Below, one piece after another: positions 43,889 to 54,361 of a stretch of DNA of 64,000 bases; within the stretch, counting starts at the first letter, position 1, and each line of letters opens with the position of its first letter. The notes below the pieces were generated by a model. That model searched no databases, was not told the DNA's origin, and saw only the letters and a program-made list of their open reading frames with translations. The stretch lies in assembly GCA_035873375.1 (NCBI GenBank), contig JAYWMQ010000061.1, positions 27,215 to 91,214 of the forward strand, read 5' to 3'. The position numbers were made by a program, and so were the translations under genes. Source of the DNA: Nitrospirota bacterium. GTDB lineage: Bacteria; Nitrospirota; Thermodesulfovibrionia; Thermodesulfovibrionales; JdFR-85.

Positions 43889-44797
43889 ATGAAACAGTTA
43901 CAGGCAATGTTTTCTTTAAGGGGAAGTAATTTCAGAACAATTTTGTATCCAATTGTGAGCGGTCTTTTATTGGCCTATCTCTCAGCCTCTATTATAAATG
44001 TGTTCTACCACAAAAGCACCATCAGGACCGTAAAACAGGGCAGGACAAATCAGGGCTCTGAATTCACCCGCAGCATATCAACCAGCCAGATACTGAAGAA
44101 GAACATTTTTGGGCTGAAATATGAAGAACCCGGGGGGAATACAGCCGGAGAAACAGACGGAAAAGTGGTGTCCAGTGCCGGAGAGAGCATCAGAAAATAC
44201 CAGCTTATAGGCACAGTGCTGGGAAAGACAAGGATGGCCCTGCTTAAAAAAGACAAGGAATTAAAAGTCCTTGCTGCCGGACAGTCCCTTGGTGAATATA
44301 CGCTTAAAAAGATCTCTTTTGATTCCGTCCTGTTTGAAAATAACGGCAAAAAGGTCACCCTGCGATTTCCAGAAACCAAAAAGACAAAACCCACAGGCAC
44401 AAGACAGGCGATGGCAAGAGCCCAGGTTCCCAATGTCAGGCCTCAAACATCAGCGGGACAGACAGACACTCAGACAGACAGGATAACCATAAAGAGAAAG
44501 GAAGCCCTCTCCATGGCCCAGAATCTGAACAAAATCCTCACCACTGTGCGCATATCCCCCTTTTATCAGAAGGATGAATTCATCGGATATCAGCTGAGCA
44601 TGCTCAGAAAAAATTCGTTTCTGTATAAGCTCGGGCTCAGGCGCGGGGACATACTAAAAAGAATAAACGGTGAGGATGTCAGTTCTCCCCAAAAGGCCAT
44701 AGAGCTGCTCTCCAGGATTCAGGAGATTACGGCCGTGAATATCGACCTTATGAGAAAGGGAGAAAAGAAATCCCTCTTTATCGAGATAGAGGAATGA
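43889..44797 (+). CDS. gspC: Type II secretion inner-membrane protein GspC
   Basis: 302 residues: one N-terminal membrane helix (YPIVSGLLLAYLSASII), a periplasmic HR domain (about 105-165; YQLIGTVLG...FENNGKKVTLRF), a variable linker and a C-terminal PDZ domain (about 215-300; YKLGLRRGDILKRINGEDV). GspC links the inner-membrane platform to the GspD secretin and helps select substrates. First gene of gspCDEFGHIJKLMN. An ATG six codons later is a possible start. Confidence 0.93.
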   Translation: MKQLQAMFSLRGSNFRTILYPIVSGLLLAYLSASIINVFYHKSTIRTVKQGRTNQGSEFTRSISTSQILKKNIFGLKYEEPGGNTAGETDGKVVSSAGESIRKYQLIGTVLGKTRMALLKKDKELKVLAAGQSLGEYTLKKISFDSVLFENNGKKVTLRFPETKKTKPTGTRQAMARAQVPNVRPQTSAGQTDTQTDRITIKRKEALSMAQNLNKILTTVRISPFYQKDEFIGYQLSMLRKNSFLYKLGLRRGDILKRINGEDVSSPQKAIELLSRIQEITAVNIDLMRKGEKKSLFIEIEE

Positions 44798-44858
44798 GCC
44801 GGACAAGACTTGATAATACGAAAATTGAAACAGCTATTTATATAAAAGGAGATTCCTA

Positions 44859-46847
44859 ATGATGAAATTTCTGAACCCTAAATTGAAAAGTCTGTTCCTC
44901 CTTGTTTTCTGCCTGCTCCTTTTCCATGCCTCTCCCCTGAGGGCAGAGGTCGGAATGAATTTTCAGGAGGTTTCTTTACAGGATTTTGTTGATTTTGTCT
45001 CGGAATACACAGAGTCCAACATCATCTATGACCCGAGGGATTTAAAAGGGACTGTTACGGTAAAGGCAAAAAAGGAGTTTACAGAATCGGACATCATGAG
45101 CATTCTGAAGACTGTATTGAGTATTAACAACCTTGAAGCTATTACGGAAGAGGATATCATATACATTGTAAGGAAGGCCAAGGTGGCAAAACTGCCCTAC
45201 TCCTTTGAAGGAGAGGTCAGGCCAGGGGAGCTCGGTGAGGCTGAAAAAGATCAGGAAAACATATTGGTCAGTGTTTTCCAGATTGAAAATATTGATGCAA
45301 AGCTGCTTTCAAAATTCTTCAATCTCACCAAATCAGACTACGGCAGGATTGAGACCATACCGACACTCAATGCCGTGGTGGTAAAGGACAAGAGCGTCAA
45401 TGTCAGGAGGATGGCCCAGATGGTCAATACCATAAGTTCAATGGGAACGGGTCTCCGGGTAGAGATTATTCCCCTGAAAAACACCTATGCCAGTGAATTT
45501 GCCAAGACCATCAAGATGTTCTTTGCAGAACTCGGCAAATCCTCTTACATGCGTGTCAAACCGGTCTTCATGGCGGACAGGACATCGAACTCCTTAATTG
45601 TGGCGGCCCTGCCCAAGGATATGGCCCTTATAAAGCGGATAATCACCAACACAGATGTAATGAAGGACACGATAACAACACCGAGGGTCTTTAAACTCAA
45701 GTATGCCATGGCCGAAGATGTGGAAAAAGTGCTGAACAAGATACTCTCCGACTCAAGGCTTAAAAAGAGCAAGCTAAAACCACCGCAACAGCGCGGCAGC
45801 ACGGGAATGAAGGTAGCTGCCGACAAGGCCACCAATACCATTTCAGTTGTAGGGGATCCCGAGCTCTATGCCCAGCTGGAGTCGTTAATAGCAAAGCTGG
45901 ACGTTCCGAGGGACCAGATATTTGTTGAGGCATTAATCCTGGAGACCACACTCGAGGATGGAGCCAAGTTCGGGGTGGAGTGGCTTGCAGGTGCCGGAAA
46001 CAGCAATTTTGTAGGTACCGGCACATTTCTGGACTCAAAAAACGTTATTGACCTTCAGAGCCCTGTTTTAGAGGGCAATCCCCCGAATCTCGGGGCACTT
46101 CCCGGGGGGTTTGGTCTGGGGATACTCGGCAATATCATAACCTACGAGGGCGTAAAATTCCCCACGCTCAGTGCGCTGGTAAATGCAATAAAGACAGAGT
46201 CAGGGATCAATATACTCTCAAAACCCCAGCTCCTTACACTGGACAACGAAGAGGCAGAGGTATTTGTGGGAGAAAACCGACCATTCCTGATAAGCGAAAA
46301 ATTTGATGCAAACAACAACCCGATCCAGACATTTGATTACAGGGATGTGGGCATCAAACTGAAGATACTGCCCCATGTTATAGATGAGAATACGGTCCTG
46401 TTAAACATACAGCAGGAAGTCAAAAAAGTTATAGCAAGTGCAGTAGGCGTTGCCTCAGCCCCGATCACCCTTACAAGAAGCACCAAGACCACCATAAAAC
46501 TGAACAATAATACAACGGTGGTGATAAGCGGTCTGATAAAGGACGACATGAGCATGACAGAGACAAGGGTGCCGGTTCTGTCCAGAATTCCCCTGCTGGG
46601 CTGGCTTTTCCGCTCCAAGGACACTTCAAGGGAAAAGACAAACATGATGGTCTTCATCACAACAACCATAATAAAGAGCAGGCAGGATATGGAAGATCTC
46701 ACACGGGCAAAACGGGCTCTGTTGAAAAATACAGGTGAGGAAGATATTAAGAAAGAGATTAAGAAAGAGAGCACAAAAGAGATAGAAAAAGAAAAAGTAA
46801 AGAAAGAAGAAGTAAAGAAAGATGAAGGGGCCGTGGAAGACGAATGA
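44859..46847 (+). CDS. gspD: Type II secretion secretin GspD
   Basis: 662 residues: signal peptide (about 1-31), N0-N3 domains (about 35-330), and the secretin core (about 350-600) with VFVGENRPFLIS and the C-terminal signature VPVLSRIPLLGWLFRSKDTS. It forms the outer-membrane channel. The last ~40 residues are a run of Lys/Glu repeats (KEIEKEKVKKEEVKKDE), where a pilotin-binding domain often sits. The stop overlaps the gspE start by 4 nt. Confidence 0.97.
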   Translation: MMKFLNPKLKSLFLLVFCLLLFHASPLRAEVGMNFQEVSLQDFVDFVSEYTESNIIYDPRDLKGTVTVKAKKEFTESDIMSILKTVLSINNLEAITEEDIIYIVRKAKVAKLPYSFEGEVRPGELGEAEKDQENILVSVFQIENIDAKLLSKFFNLTKSDYGRIETIPTLNAVVVKDKSVNVRRMAQMVNTISSMGTGLRVEIIPLKNTYASEFAKTIKMFFAELGKSSYMRVKPVFMADRTSNSLIVAALPKDMALIKRIITNTDVMKDTITTPRVFKLKYAMAEDVEKVLNKILSDSRLKKSKLKPPQQRGSTGMKVAADKATNTISVVGDPELYAQLESLIAKLDVPRDQIFVEALILETTLEDGAKFGVEWLAGAGNSNFVGTGTFLDSKNVIDLQSPVLEGNPPNLGALPGGFGLGILGNIITYEGVKFPTLSALVNAIKTESGINILSKPQLLTLDNEEAEVFVGENRPFLISEKFDANNNPIQTFDYRDVGIKLKILPHVIDENTVLLNIQQEVKKVIASAVGVASAPITLTRSTKTTIKLNNNTTVVISGLIKDDMSMTETRVPVLSRIPLLGWLFRSKDTSREKTNMMVFITTTIIKSRQDMEDLTRAKRALLKNTGEEDIKKEIKKESTKEIEKEKVKKEEVKKDEGAVEDE

Positions 46848-48325
46848 ATAATCTGGCACCTGACCTTGACAGTCTGCCCAAAGAGGTGCTGGATCTTTAT
46901 ATGAGATTTCCGGACCGGTCGGACTTTCTGCCGCTTCAGGCCGACAACGGAAGGCTCACCTTTCTTGTAAGCTCTGAGGACGGTATCAGAAAGGCGTCCT
47001 TTGTGGCACTCCGCTGCAAGTCTCAGGGGAGTTTCAGGTTTGTGCCGCAAAAGACACTTCTTGAGATAGCTGAAAAGTTTTCCTTTGTCTTTGAAGAAGA
47101 TGTGGACCTGAATGCAGAGGGTGAGTCCATCTCTTCAGATGAGTATGATATCCTGAGCGGTGTTCACGATGATGCACCTGTGGTCAAGCTCGTCAACCAG
47201 AGCATTATGAGCGCTATAAGGCTCGGGGCGAGTGATATTCACATAGAGGGAAGAGAGGCAAATCTCATCCTCAGGTTCAGGGTGGACGGCAGGCTGAAGA
47301 CAGTGAAGACCATTGATAAAGGGCTCCTCGAACCACTGATCGCACGCATAAAGGTCATGGCGGATATGGATGTGGCAGAGACCCGCAGACCACAGGACGG
47401 CAGGATAAATATCCAGTTCGGCACCAAGATGATAGATATAAGGGTCTCGACAATTCCGACTGCCAAGGGTGAAAAGGCGGTACTGAGGCTTTTGAGCAGG
47501 TCAGAGACAGCCCTCAAGCTTGAGCTGCTCGGCCTTGATGAATCACACGTAAAACTTCTCCAAAGGCTTCTCAAGTCTCCAAACGGCATAATAATGGTTA
47601 CAGGGCCGACCGGCAGTGGCAAGACCAGCACACTCTATGCCTCCATACTCGAGATTCAGAACGAGACGGTAAACATAGTAACAATTGAAGACCCTGTTGA
47701 GTACAGGATAGACGGAATTGCACAGGTCCAGGTCAACCCTGCCACCGGCGTAACCTTTGCCAGGGCTATCAGGACCTTTTTAAGGCAGGACCCGGATGTT
47801 ATCCTGGTTGGAGAGATAAGGGATGAGGAGACAGCCGAGGCAGCCATACAGGCATCACTTACCGGCCATCTGGTGCTCACCACCCTTCATACGAGTGATG
47901 CGCCAACGGCAGTAGCAAGACTTGTGGAGATGAACATAGAGCCCTTTCTCCTGTCAAGCAGCCTCCTGCTCGTTATCGGGCAAAGACTGGTGAGAAAGAT
48001 ATGCCCTGTGTGCAGGGAGGAGGCAACCCTGGAGGACGAGATCAGGGATATCTTCCTGAAAAAGGGATTCGAGATAAACAGATATTTCAGGGGCAGGGGT
48101 TGTGAAAAGTGTTTTGGTACCGGATACAAGGGGAGAATCGGCCTTTTCGAATTCCTCCTGCTTGATGACGATATAAGAAAACTCATTATGAGAAAGGCCA
48201 GTTCAACGGAAATCAAGACCCTTGCCGTTAAGCAGGGTATGAAGACCATGTTCGCCAATGGTGTTGAATTAATCCAGGAGGGCATTACGACACCGGAGGA
48301 GGTTATAACTGCCACAACGCAGTAA
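46844..48325 (+). CDS. gspE: Type II secretion ATPase GspE
   Basis: 493 residues. Walker A GPTGSGKTSTLYA, Asp box VTIEDPVEYRIDGIAQVQVN, Walker B LVGEIRDEETAEAAIQASLTGH, His box TTLHTSDAPTA and a four-cysteine zinc motif (CPVC ... CEKC). It powers pseudopilus assembly from the cytoplasm, docking on GspL. Start overlaps gspD (ATGA). All nucleotide-binding motifs are intact. Confidence 0.97.
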   Translation: MNNLAPDLDSLPKEVLDLYMRFPDRSDFLPLQADNGRLTFLVSSEDGIRKASFVALRCKSQGSFRFVPQKTLLEIAEKFSFVFEEDVDLNAEGESISSDEYDILSGVHDDAPVVKLVNQSIMSAIRLGASDIHIEGREANLILRFRVDGRLKTVKTIDKGLLEPLIARIKVMADMDVAETRRPQDGRINIQFGTKMIDIRVSTIPTAKGEKAVLRLLSRSETALKLELLGLDESHVKLLQRLLKSPNGIIMVTGPTGSGKTSTLYASILEIQNETVNIVTIEDPVEYRIDGIAQVQVNPATGVTFARAIRTFLRQDPDVILVGEIRDEETAEAAIQASLTGHLVLTTLHTSDAPTAVARLVEMNIEPFLLSSSLLLVIGQRLVRKICPVCREEATLEDEIRDIFLKKGFEINRYFRGRGCEKCFGTGYKGRIGLFEFLLLDDDIRKLIMRKASSTEIKTLAVKQGMKTMFANGVELIQEGITTPEEVITATTQ

Positions 48326-48341
48326 ATGACCGGAAAGACCA

Positions 48342-49523
48342 ATGGCCATATATAAATATAAGGGATACGATCCCGCGGGAAAGGAAGTCAAAGGAGTGGT
48401 AGAGGCCCCTACCAGGGCCATGGCCATGAAGAGCCTCAGGGACGAGACAATTCTGCCCTATCTGATTGAAGAGATGGGCAAGAAAAAAAGAAGATGGGTA
48501 TTTCAGAAGAAGGACTCGGGCCAGCTATTCTTCCAGGTAGGCATAATGCTGAAGAGCGGCCTGCCGCTTATAAAGTCACTCGATATAACCATGAGGCACC
48601 GGGAGCAGAAAGGCCTGTCGCACATTCTCAGTGACATTAAAAAGCATGTATCTGAAGGCAGGAGATTTTCAGAGGCCCTTGCCGCTTATCCCGAGGTCTT
48701 TCCTGATGTCTATGTAAATATGGTCAGGATAGCAGAGGCGACCGGCGGGCTGGCAGACGTGCTGCTGAATATTGCAGAGTACGAAGAGAGGAAGAAGGAG
48801 CGGGAGGGAAAGATAAAGAGTGCCCTCACCTACCCCCTTGTGGTCGGCCTGATAGGCAGCGCAGTGGTTGGGTTTCTCCTTGGATACGTTGTTCCGAAGA
48901 TGGAAAAGATATTTCAGTCTGTAAAGATAGACCTGCCTTTTTCAACCACCCTGCTGATAGCCACCGGCTCTTTCCTTAGAAGCTACGGGCTGATTCTGAG
49001 CATACTGTGCGGGGCTCTGGTAATTGCCGGGGTCAGGATGTACAGAAACTCTGTGCCGTTGAGAAAACGGGTTGACACCCTGCTCATCGGGGTGGAAGTG
49101 CTTCGCAAGGCGGTAATGGCAAGAATTTCCGAACTCCTCGCCTTTCAGCTCAGGGAAGGGATCCCGCTGGTGGCCGCGCTTAACGGTTGCAGGGGCGTAG
49201 TGAATAATCTCCTGATAAAGGAGGAGATGCAGCGACTCGCACTTGAGGTTGAGAAAGGAAAACCCCTTTCCGAGGGGCTGAAAGACTCGCCGGTCTTTGA
49301 TGAGATGTTGATGGCAGCAGTGCTTACCGGAGAGAAGACCGGAGAGCTTGCCGGCTTTCTTGAGAGGATGTCCTATTATTACAGAAAGGATGTGGAGAGG
49401 ATTATGGGAAGGCTTACGTCCCTTGCAGAACCTGTATTTATACTTATCCTGGGGCTTGTGGTCGGCTTTATAGTGGTCTCTATAATGACGCCGTTGTTTG
49501 AGATGAATCAACTCGTAAAGTGA
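48342..49523 (+). CDS. gspF: Type II secretion platform protein GspF
   Basis: 393 residues, three membrane helices separating two similar cytoplasmic domains ([19 protein letters not shown] and [17 protein letters not shown]). It is the inner-membrane core around which GspE acts. The tail [13 protein letters not shown] is the usual GspF ending. It lies 16 nt after gspE. Confidence 0.95.
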   Translation: MAIYKYKGYDPAGKEVKGVVEAPTRAMAMKSLRDETILPYLIEEMGKKKRRWVFQKKDSGQLFFQVGIMLKSGLPLIKSLDITMRHREQKGLSHILSDIKKHVSEGRRFSEALAAYPEVFPDVYVNMVRIAEATGGLADVLLNIAEYEERKKEREGKIKSALTYPLVVGLIGSAVVGFLLGYVVPKMEKIFQSVKIDLPFSTTLLIATGSFLRSYGLILSILCGALVIAGVRMYRNSVPLRKRVDTLLIGVEVLRKAVMARISELLAFQLREGIPLVAALNGCRGVVNNLLIKEEMQRLALEVEKGKPLSEGLKDSPVFDEMLMAAVLTGEKTGELAGFLERMSYYYRKDVERIMGRLTSLAEPVFILILGLVVGFIVVSIMTPLFEMNQLVK

Positions 49524-49564
49524 AACTTGTCGGAATGACATATAACCAAATAAAGGAGGTAGAG

Positions 49565-50008
49565 ATGAGATACACAAAAAGAGAATCCGGGTTTACCCTG
49601 ATAGAGCTCATGGTCGTTCTGGTTATCCTTGGCATCCTGGCCACATTCCTGATGCCGAAGATACTTAACAGGCCGGATGAGGCGAGGATAATAAAGGCAA
49701 CGAACGACATCAGGGCCATTGAATCCGCCCTGCAACTCTACAAGATCGACAACGGAAGTTATCCAACCACGGAGCAGGGGCTTATGGCGCTTGTGAAAAA
49801 ACCCGACATTGAACCCATCCCCAGGCACTACCGTAACGGTGGCTATCTGGACTCTGAGTCAACCCCCCTTGACCCATGGGGTAACAAGTACATATACAGG
49901 AGTCCCGGAGAAGGGGACAGGGAGTACGAGATAATCAGTTTCGGGGCTGACGGCAGGGAAGGCGGAGATGGCGTGGATGCAGATATCAGGAGCTGGGAGA
50001 TAAAGTGA
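49565..50008 (+). CDS. gspG: Major pseudopilin GspG
   Basis: 147 residues from the ATG at 49565, chosen for its AAAGGAGG ribosome-binding site and the correct leader [18 protein letters not shown] (prepilin peptidase cuts after Gly). The C-terminal calcium-binding region is [14 protein letters not shown]...[15 protein letters not shown]. It is the main subunit of the secretion pseudopilus. The peptidase GspO/PilD is not in this operon. Confidence 0.95.
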   Translation: MRYTKRESGFTLIELMVVLVILGILATFLMPKILNRPDEARIIKATNDIRAIESALQLYKIDNGSYPTTEQGLMALVKKPDIEPIPRHYRNGGYLDSESTPLDPWGNKYIYRSPGEGDREYEIISFGADGREGGDGVDADIRSWEIK

Positions 50009-50427
50009 GAAACCGCAACGGGTTTACCTTTGTGGAGATACTCGTCGTAATGCTTATCCTCTCGATAGGGCTCTTTGTGCTTGTGCCCAGGCTGGCACCG
50101 CGGATTCTTGAACCAACGTCTCCTCTGGAGAAAAAGGTCAATTCCGTAATTACAAAGGCCCTGGAAAAGGCCGGAGAATCCGGGAGGGCCGAAGAGATTA
50201 CCTTTATCATGGGCAGCGGGAGTTTCCGCCTGGAAGACGAGGAGTTCAAGCTTCCTGAGGGCCTGACAGTAATGGAAGCCCTGGTCAATGACAAGCGGGC
50301 GGATGCACTCGAGGTTACAGTAAAGGCCTACCCTGCAGGGATAATCGATTACTTTGAGTTAACGCTATCCGACAACAGCAAGCTTGTCAGCCTGCCGCTG
50401 CTTGCAGAGGTTGAGTCAAGGGGATGA
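50005..50427 (+). CDS. gspH: Minor pseudopilin GspH
   Basis: 140 residues, GTG start overlapping gspG by 4 nt. Leader [20 protein letters not shown] with the Glu5 residue. The remainder is a small beta-rich head ([15 protein letters not shown]). GspH lies below the pseudopilus tip complex. Confidence 0.85.
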   Translation: MRNRNGFTFVEILVVMLILSIGLFVLVPRLAPRILEPTSPLEKKVNSVITKALEKAGESGRAEEITFIMGSGSFRLEDEEFKLPEGLTVMEALVNDKRADALEVTVKAYPAGIIDYFELTLSDNSKLVSLPLLAEVESRG

Positions 50428-50759
50428 GAAACCGGGGGTTTACTCTGCTTGAGGTCCTGATCGCCATGGTTGTGCTGGCGATCTCCCTGTCCGGCATTTT
50501 CACGCTTCTGAAATCAAATATCGACACAACCGGCTATACCCTGAAAAAAATAGAACTGCTTGAGGCAGGAGGCGATATCTTTTACACCCTGTACACTGAC
50601 CCGGACATAGAGCCAACGCCGGGGCTTGTCAAGCTGAAAGGATATGAGGGAGTACAGTACAAGGTTACTGAAAGCTCCCTGGGGATTTCATACATAAAGG
50701 AATACACCCTTACACTGAAAAAAGATGAGGCGGAGATTGTATATAATTTCTACAGATAG
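50424..50759 (+). CDS. gspI: Minor pseudopilin GspI
   Basis: 111 residues, leader [21 protein letters not shown]. GspI starts tip assembly with GspJ and GspK. It overlaps gspH by 4 nt and gspJ by about 35 nt. Confidence 0.88.
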   Translation: MRNRGFTLLEVLIAMVVLAISLSGIFTLLKSNIDTTGYTLKKIELLEAGGDIFYTLYTDPDIEPTPGLVKLKGYEGVQYKVTESSLGISYIKEYTLTLKKDEAEIVYNFYR

Positions 50760-51267
50760 GGGGATGACCCTGCTTGAGGTGCTTGTTGCACTTGCATTGA
50801 GTGCGCTCGTTCTTGCGGGGCTTTACTCTTCCATGAACACGGTCTTTACCACGGACAGGGCCCTTGACGACAGGCTCAGGGGGGTAATGAGTTACGTCAG
50901 ACTGAACAATCTCTTTCAGACAGACATGAGGACCATGATAGGGCTGCCCTCCATGCAAAACACCATTTTCGGCATGGAAATAAGCTTTAAATCAACTCAT
51001 TCCCTTTATTCCAACTCCTCTTTTCCGGTAATGGTAACGTATTTTGTGGACAAGGTGGACGGGGAAAAGTATCTGTACAGGGAAGAGGCTGAAGAGAAAA
51101 AGGGTGTAAACCTCAGGATAAGACTCCTTGAGAAAGTGGGGGAGCTGAAGTTTCTTACCCCTTCTGAAGAGGGCTGGAAGGAGCAGTTTGTGGGTAAGGA
51201 TGTGGTCAGGATGGAATATGTCTACGGCGATAAAAAGTGGACTATCACGGGGGGGAGACTCCTCTGA
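50725..51267 (+). CDS. gspJ: Minor pseudopilin GspJ
   Basis: 180 residues. The prepilin cleavage site is STDRG|MTLLEVLVALALSALVL. The start inside gspI could be the ATG at 50725 or the TTG at 50737; only the leader length changes. The head domain has the GspJ-like end (VVRMEYVYGDKKWTITG). Confidence 0.85.
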   Translation: MRRRLYIISTDRGMTLLEVLVALALSALVLAGLYSSMNTVFTTDRALDDRLRGVMSYVRLNNLFQTDMRTMIGLPSMQNTIFGMEISFKSTHSLYSNSSFPVMVTYFVDKVDGEKYLYREEAEEKKGVNLRIRLLEKVGELKFLTPSEEGWKEQFVGKDVVRMEYVYGDKKWTITGGRLL

Positions 51268-52133
51268 AGACAAACCCTGAATTCAAGACAAAAGGCTCTG
51301 TCCTGATAGTGGTTCTCATCGTTGTAGCCGCCTCCCTATCCCTTTTACTGCTTAAAAACGAAAAGGTTGTGGCCCAGTATGACGAGGTGGCCTCAGCGCA
51401 TAAGATTCAGCAGGGCTATATCTACTGCGACTCTGTAATAAAGGGAATTACCAGGCTTCTGGAGGATGACACGAACACCTATGATTCATCTGAAGAGCTT
51501 TGGGCTGCCCTGCCCACCATTCCCACTACCGAGGGGTATATCAGTATCGTAGTGGTTCCGCTCAACAGCAGGATCTCCATCATAGAAGTCTCTTCCAGAA
51601 ATGAAAAACTGAGAAGGAGGACAGAGGATGCAGTGGAAAGACTGCTCTCCGGTGCATCAGAGCAGCTTGACCTGGAATCCCTGCGCAACCTGAGGCCATA
51701 CAGCCTTGGGGAGCTGAGGCTCCTTCCCGGATTTTCCGGTCTCCCAAAAGACCTGCTCGGCCATTTCACGGTAGAGGACACAGCAGGCAAGCTGAATATC
51801 AACTTTGCCGGGGAATCTGTGCTGGCCGCCTTTCTGCCAGAGATTGAGCCCCTCACAGAGGCAATTATCAAGTACAGGGAATCAAAGCCCTTTAAAGATA
51901 TCTCCCAGATAAGAAAGGTCCCGGGCATGTCGGATGACGTGTATCTCGCCATCCAGCCCTACATAACCGTCAGCAGCTCCCTCTTCTATATCTTTACAGA
52001 GGCGGAAGTGGGTGGCACAAGGACCAGGGCCAACGCGATTGTTAAAAAAGTGTCCGGAAAGATTAAAATACTTAAATACTTTGAGGAAACAGAGGAGTTC
52101 TATGTCGGTGGACAAGATAATATTCCTTCATAA
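51237..52133 (+). CDS. gspK: Minor pseudopilin GspK
   Basis: 298 residues, GTG start. Hydrophobic N-terminus KTKG|SVLIVVLIVVAASLS lacks the usual Glu5, as is normal for GspK at the pilus tip. The GspK alpha-domain holds a helix-hairpin-helix-like pair (RLLPGFSGLPKDLL and FKDISQIRKVPGMSDDVY). The next gene starts 32 nt before its stop. Confidence 0.88.
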   Translation: MDYHGGETPLKTNPEFKTKGSVLIVVLIVVAASLSLLLLKNEKVVAQYDEVASAHKIQQGYIYCDSVIKGITRLLEDDTNTYDSSEELWAALPTIPTTEGYISIVVVPLNSRISIIEVSSRNEKLRRRTEDAVERLLSGASEQLDLESLRNLRPYSLGELRLLPGFSGLPKDLLGHFTVEDTAGKLNINFAGESVLAAFLPEIEPLTEAIIKYRESKPFKDISQIRKVPGMSDDVYLAIQPYITVSSSLFYIFTEAEVGGTRTRANAIVKKVSGKIKILKYFEETEEFYVGGQDNIPS

Positions 52134-53184
52134 AGACCACCTGGTGGTCTGCTCCCGCGAGGGTGCCGCCTATAGCGAGAAGACCTTCCCGCTCACCGGG
52201 GAGCTGCCTTCCCATAAAGGCTATGTGCTCGTATTACCGGACGAGATGGTCAATCTGGTATCCACTGATATCAGACCGGTCAAGAGCGGTAATCTCAGGG
52301 AGATGGTAAGGCTTTATCTGTCGGGTATCTTTCCCGAGGGGGAGATTCAGAACAGGTTCGGCTTTGTAAATACATCACCTGTCACGGCATTCGTGTATCT
52401 TGAGGACCTGAGCAGACTCATTGAAGAGTATCCGGCGCTCTTTAATTCCGCAGGCATTATCACCACTCCGTCCCTGATTGCCCTCCTGTCTGAAGAGGGG
52501 AATTTTGTGCTCAGGACAGACCAGACCACCCTGCTGAAGAATGACAGCGGATTTCTCCATATTACCGGTGATACAGAGGGATATCCCCCTGCCAATGATT
52601 TAAAGGAGTTTAACATTGCCGGGCAGGAGAGGAAGCAGTTGCTGCAATGGCTTGACCGGATTATCGCCAATGACAGGACCAGGGAGCTTAACCTGAGGCT
52701 GACCGGACAACAGGAGGGGTGGACACTTGCCGCCATGAAAAAAGACCTGATATTCTGGGGTGCCGTATATCTCGTCTTTGTCCTCGCCCTCTTCCTGAAG
52801 ACCATTCCCCTGAAGGAGGATCTGAATGTTTACGAAAAGGCAATTAACAGCATATATTCATCCATGAAGATAGCGGACAATCCCGATCCCTATGGCATGC
52901 TTCTCTTCAGGATAAGCCAGTTAAAGAAACAGGGGGCCGGCAATATTGAGCCGCTGAAGATACTCTCTGCCATGAGCACATCATTTAATGAGGAGGCATC
53001 CGTAGATGACCTTGACGTCAACCAGGAGTTGATAAGAATAAAGGGAACCATAAAGAATCTGCAGTCACTCGAGAAGGCATCTGAAGACCTCTCCAGGATA
53101 CTCAAGGTAAAGTTTGTTATAGAATCCGCAAAGGTTCAGCAGGAGGGGGTAAATTTTATAATCACTGCGAGGTTTAAGGAATGA
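52102..53184 (+). CDS. gspL: Type II secretion protein GspL (divergent)
   Basis: 360 residues from the ATG at 52102 (MSVDKIIFLH); the longer frame would read through gspK. An N-terminal actin-like cytoplasmic domain (about 1-215), one membrane helix (DLIFWGAVYLVFVLALFL, about 217-234) and a periplasmic ferredoxin-like domain. GspL anchors GspE at the membrane. Sequence similarity to model GspL is weak; the assignment rests on domain layout and position. Confidence 0.78.
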   Translation: MSVDKIIFLHKDHLVVCSREGAAYSEKTFPLTGELPSHKGYVLVLPDEMVNLVSTDIRPVKSGNLREMVRLYLSGIFPEGEIQNRFGFVNTSPVTAFVYLEDLSRLIEEYPALFNSAGIITTPSLIALLSEEGNFVLRTDQTTLLKNDSGFLHITGDTEGYPPANDLKEFNIAGQERKQLLQWLDRIIANDRTRELNLRLTGQQEGWTLAAMKKDLIFWGAVYLVFVLALFLKTIPLKEDLNVYEKAINSIYSSMKIADNPDPYGMLLFRISQLKKQGAGNIEPLKILSAMSTSFNEEASVDDLDVNQELIRIKGTIKNLQSLEKASEDLSRILKVKFVIESAKVQQEGVNFIITARFKE

Positions 53185-53633
53185 AGGAAAGAGCCGGCAT
53201 ATCAGTGCTGATCATAATAATAATCTTTGCCGCCACCTATATGTTTTTTTCTGCAAAGGAAGGACAAATACTGAAGGAAAAGGATGCTGTGCAGAAGCAA
53301 TATGAAAAGATCTATTCAATGGCTGAAGAGTATAAACTCCTTTCAAGTAAAAACAAGGGAGCGGGACGTCTTAAGGAGGGCCTGCTGTCGTTTGTCCAGA
53401 GCTCGGGAAGCAGGCTGAACCTCTCGGACAGGATAGCCACAGTAAAACCAATTCCCGGCAGTGTTGAAGGCGTAAGCGTGCTTTATCAGGGGTTGAACCT
53501 TACGGAGATAGTAGCGGTGCTTAAGGTTGCCGGTGAATTCTCGAACATACAGGTCAGGGCCTTCTCAATATCAAAGAGGTTCGACGACCCGGGATATGCT
53601 GACCTGAACATGCAGATAGAGAAGATAAAATGA
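53181..53633 (+). CDS. gspM: Type II secretion protein GspM
   Basis: 150 residues: an N-terminal membrane helix (ISVLIIIIIFAATYMFF), a coiled coil and a small periplasmic domain. It stabilises GspL. It overlaps both neighbours by 4 nt. Identification is from length, topology and place in the operon. Confidence 0.78.
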   Translation: MKERAGISVLIIIIIFAATYMFFSAKEGQILKEKDAVQKQYEKIYSMAEEYKLLSSKNKGAGRLKEGLLSFVQSSGSRLNLSDRIATVKPIPGSVEGVSVLYQGLNLTEIVAVLKVAGEFSNIQVRAFSISKRFDDPGYADLNMQIEKIK

Positions 53634-54361
53634 AGAAGGTCCTGCTCTTTTTATCCTCCTTTCTGATAGGAATATATCTCTTCCTGCCCTATAATGTCCT
53701 GTACTCAAGGGCCCTTGAAACCCTTACAGCAGGAAGCAGGATACCCCTGGAGTACGAGATGTCGGATGCATCCGCACTGAAGGTAGTCTTTTCAGACGTA
53801 TCGATAGGGAGCGGCAAAGAGACGCTTACACTTGATAACGTCATCTTGCGGGTTACACCTCTGGGATACATTTTTAAGGGCGCCATCGGGTACATTACAA
53901 CCCCTGGGGCTCGTATTCAGGTCCTGAAGAAGAACGGACTCCTTGACCTGGTCTTTGATGTAAAAAACTTTCATAATAAAATACTTGGCGATGGCTCTCT
54001 TACACTCAAGGGACACCTCCTTGTCGGACAGGACCAGGTAAAGGATGGCAGGATAGAACTGCTCATCAAAGACCTTAAAATTCCTGCCTCAGGAAGCGAC
54101 ATCCTCCTGAAAGAGGTGAGCGGCAGCGGCGATATAGACAACGGAAAGCTGTTAATTAAGGATCTGACTATCAAGGGACCTGTAGACATCTCTGCAACGG
54201 GTACTGTGTTGCTCAATTACAGGACTCCCGAGATGTCGATACTGGATATCTCGGTAAAATACAAGATGGGTGCGCTTCAGGGGTCGCAAAAACTGAAGGG
54301 CACTGTAAAGAGTGCCCTTGCCTCAATGAATACCCTCAGTGTCCTGCCTCCTGCCCCTTGA
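53630..54361 (+). CDS. gspN: Type II secretion protein GspN
   Basis: 243 residues: a signal or anchor segment (LLFLSSFLIGIYLFLPYNVL) followed by beta-rich repeats typical of the GspN/AsmA-like fold (LTLDNVILRVTPLGYIFKG). GspN is found only in some type II systems; its role is unclear. It ends the operon and its 3' end overlaps the convergent gene by about 26 nt. Confidence 0.78.
   Translation: MKKVLLFLSSFLIGIYLFLPYNVLYSRALETLTAGSRIPLEYEMSDASALKVVFSDVSIGSGKETLTLDNVILRVTPLGYIFKGAIGYITTPGARIQVLKKNGLLDLVFDVKNFHNKILGDGSLTLKGHLLVGQDQVKDGRIELLIKDLKIPASGSDILLKEVSGSGDIDNGKLLIKDLTIKGPVDISATGTVLLNYRTPEMSILDISVKYKMGALQGSQKLKGTVKSALASMNTLSVLPPAP

Noticed and set aside
46337..47050. 237-residue minus-strand frame across the gspD/gspE junction
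   Set aside because: Phenylalanine-rich antisense of the Lys/Glu tail of gspD.
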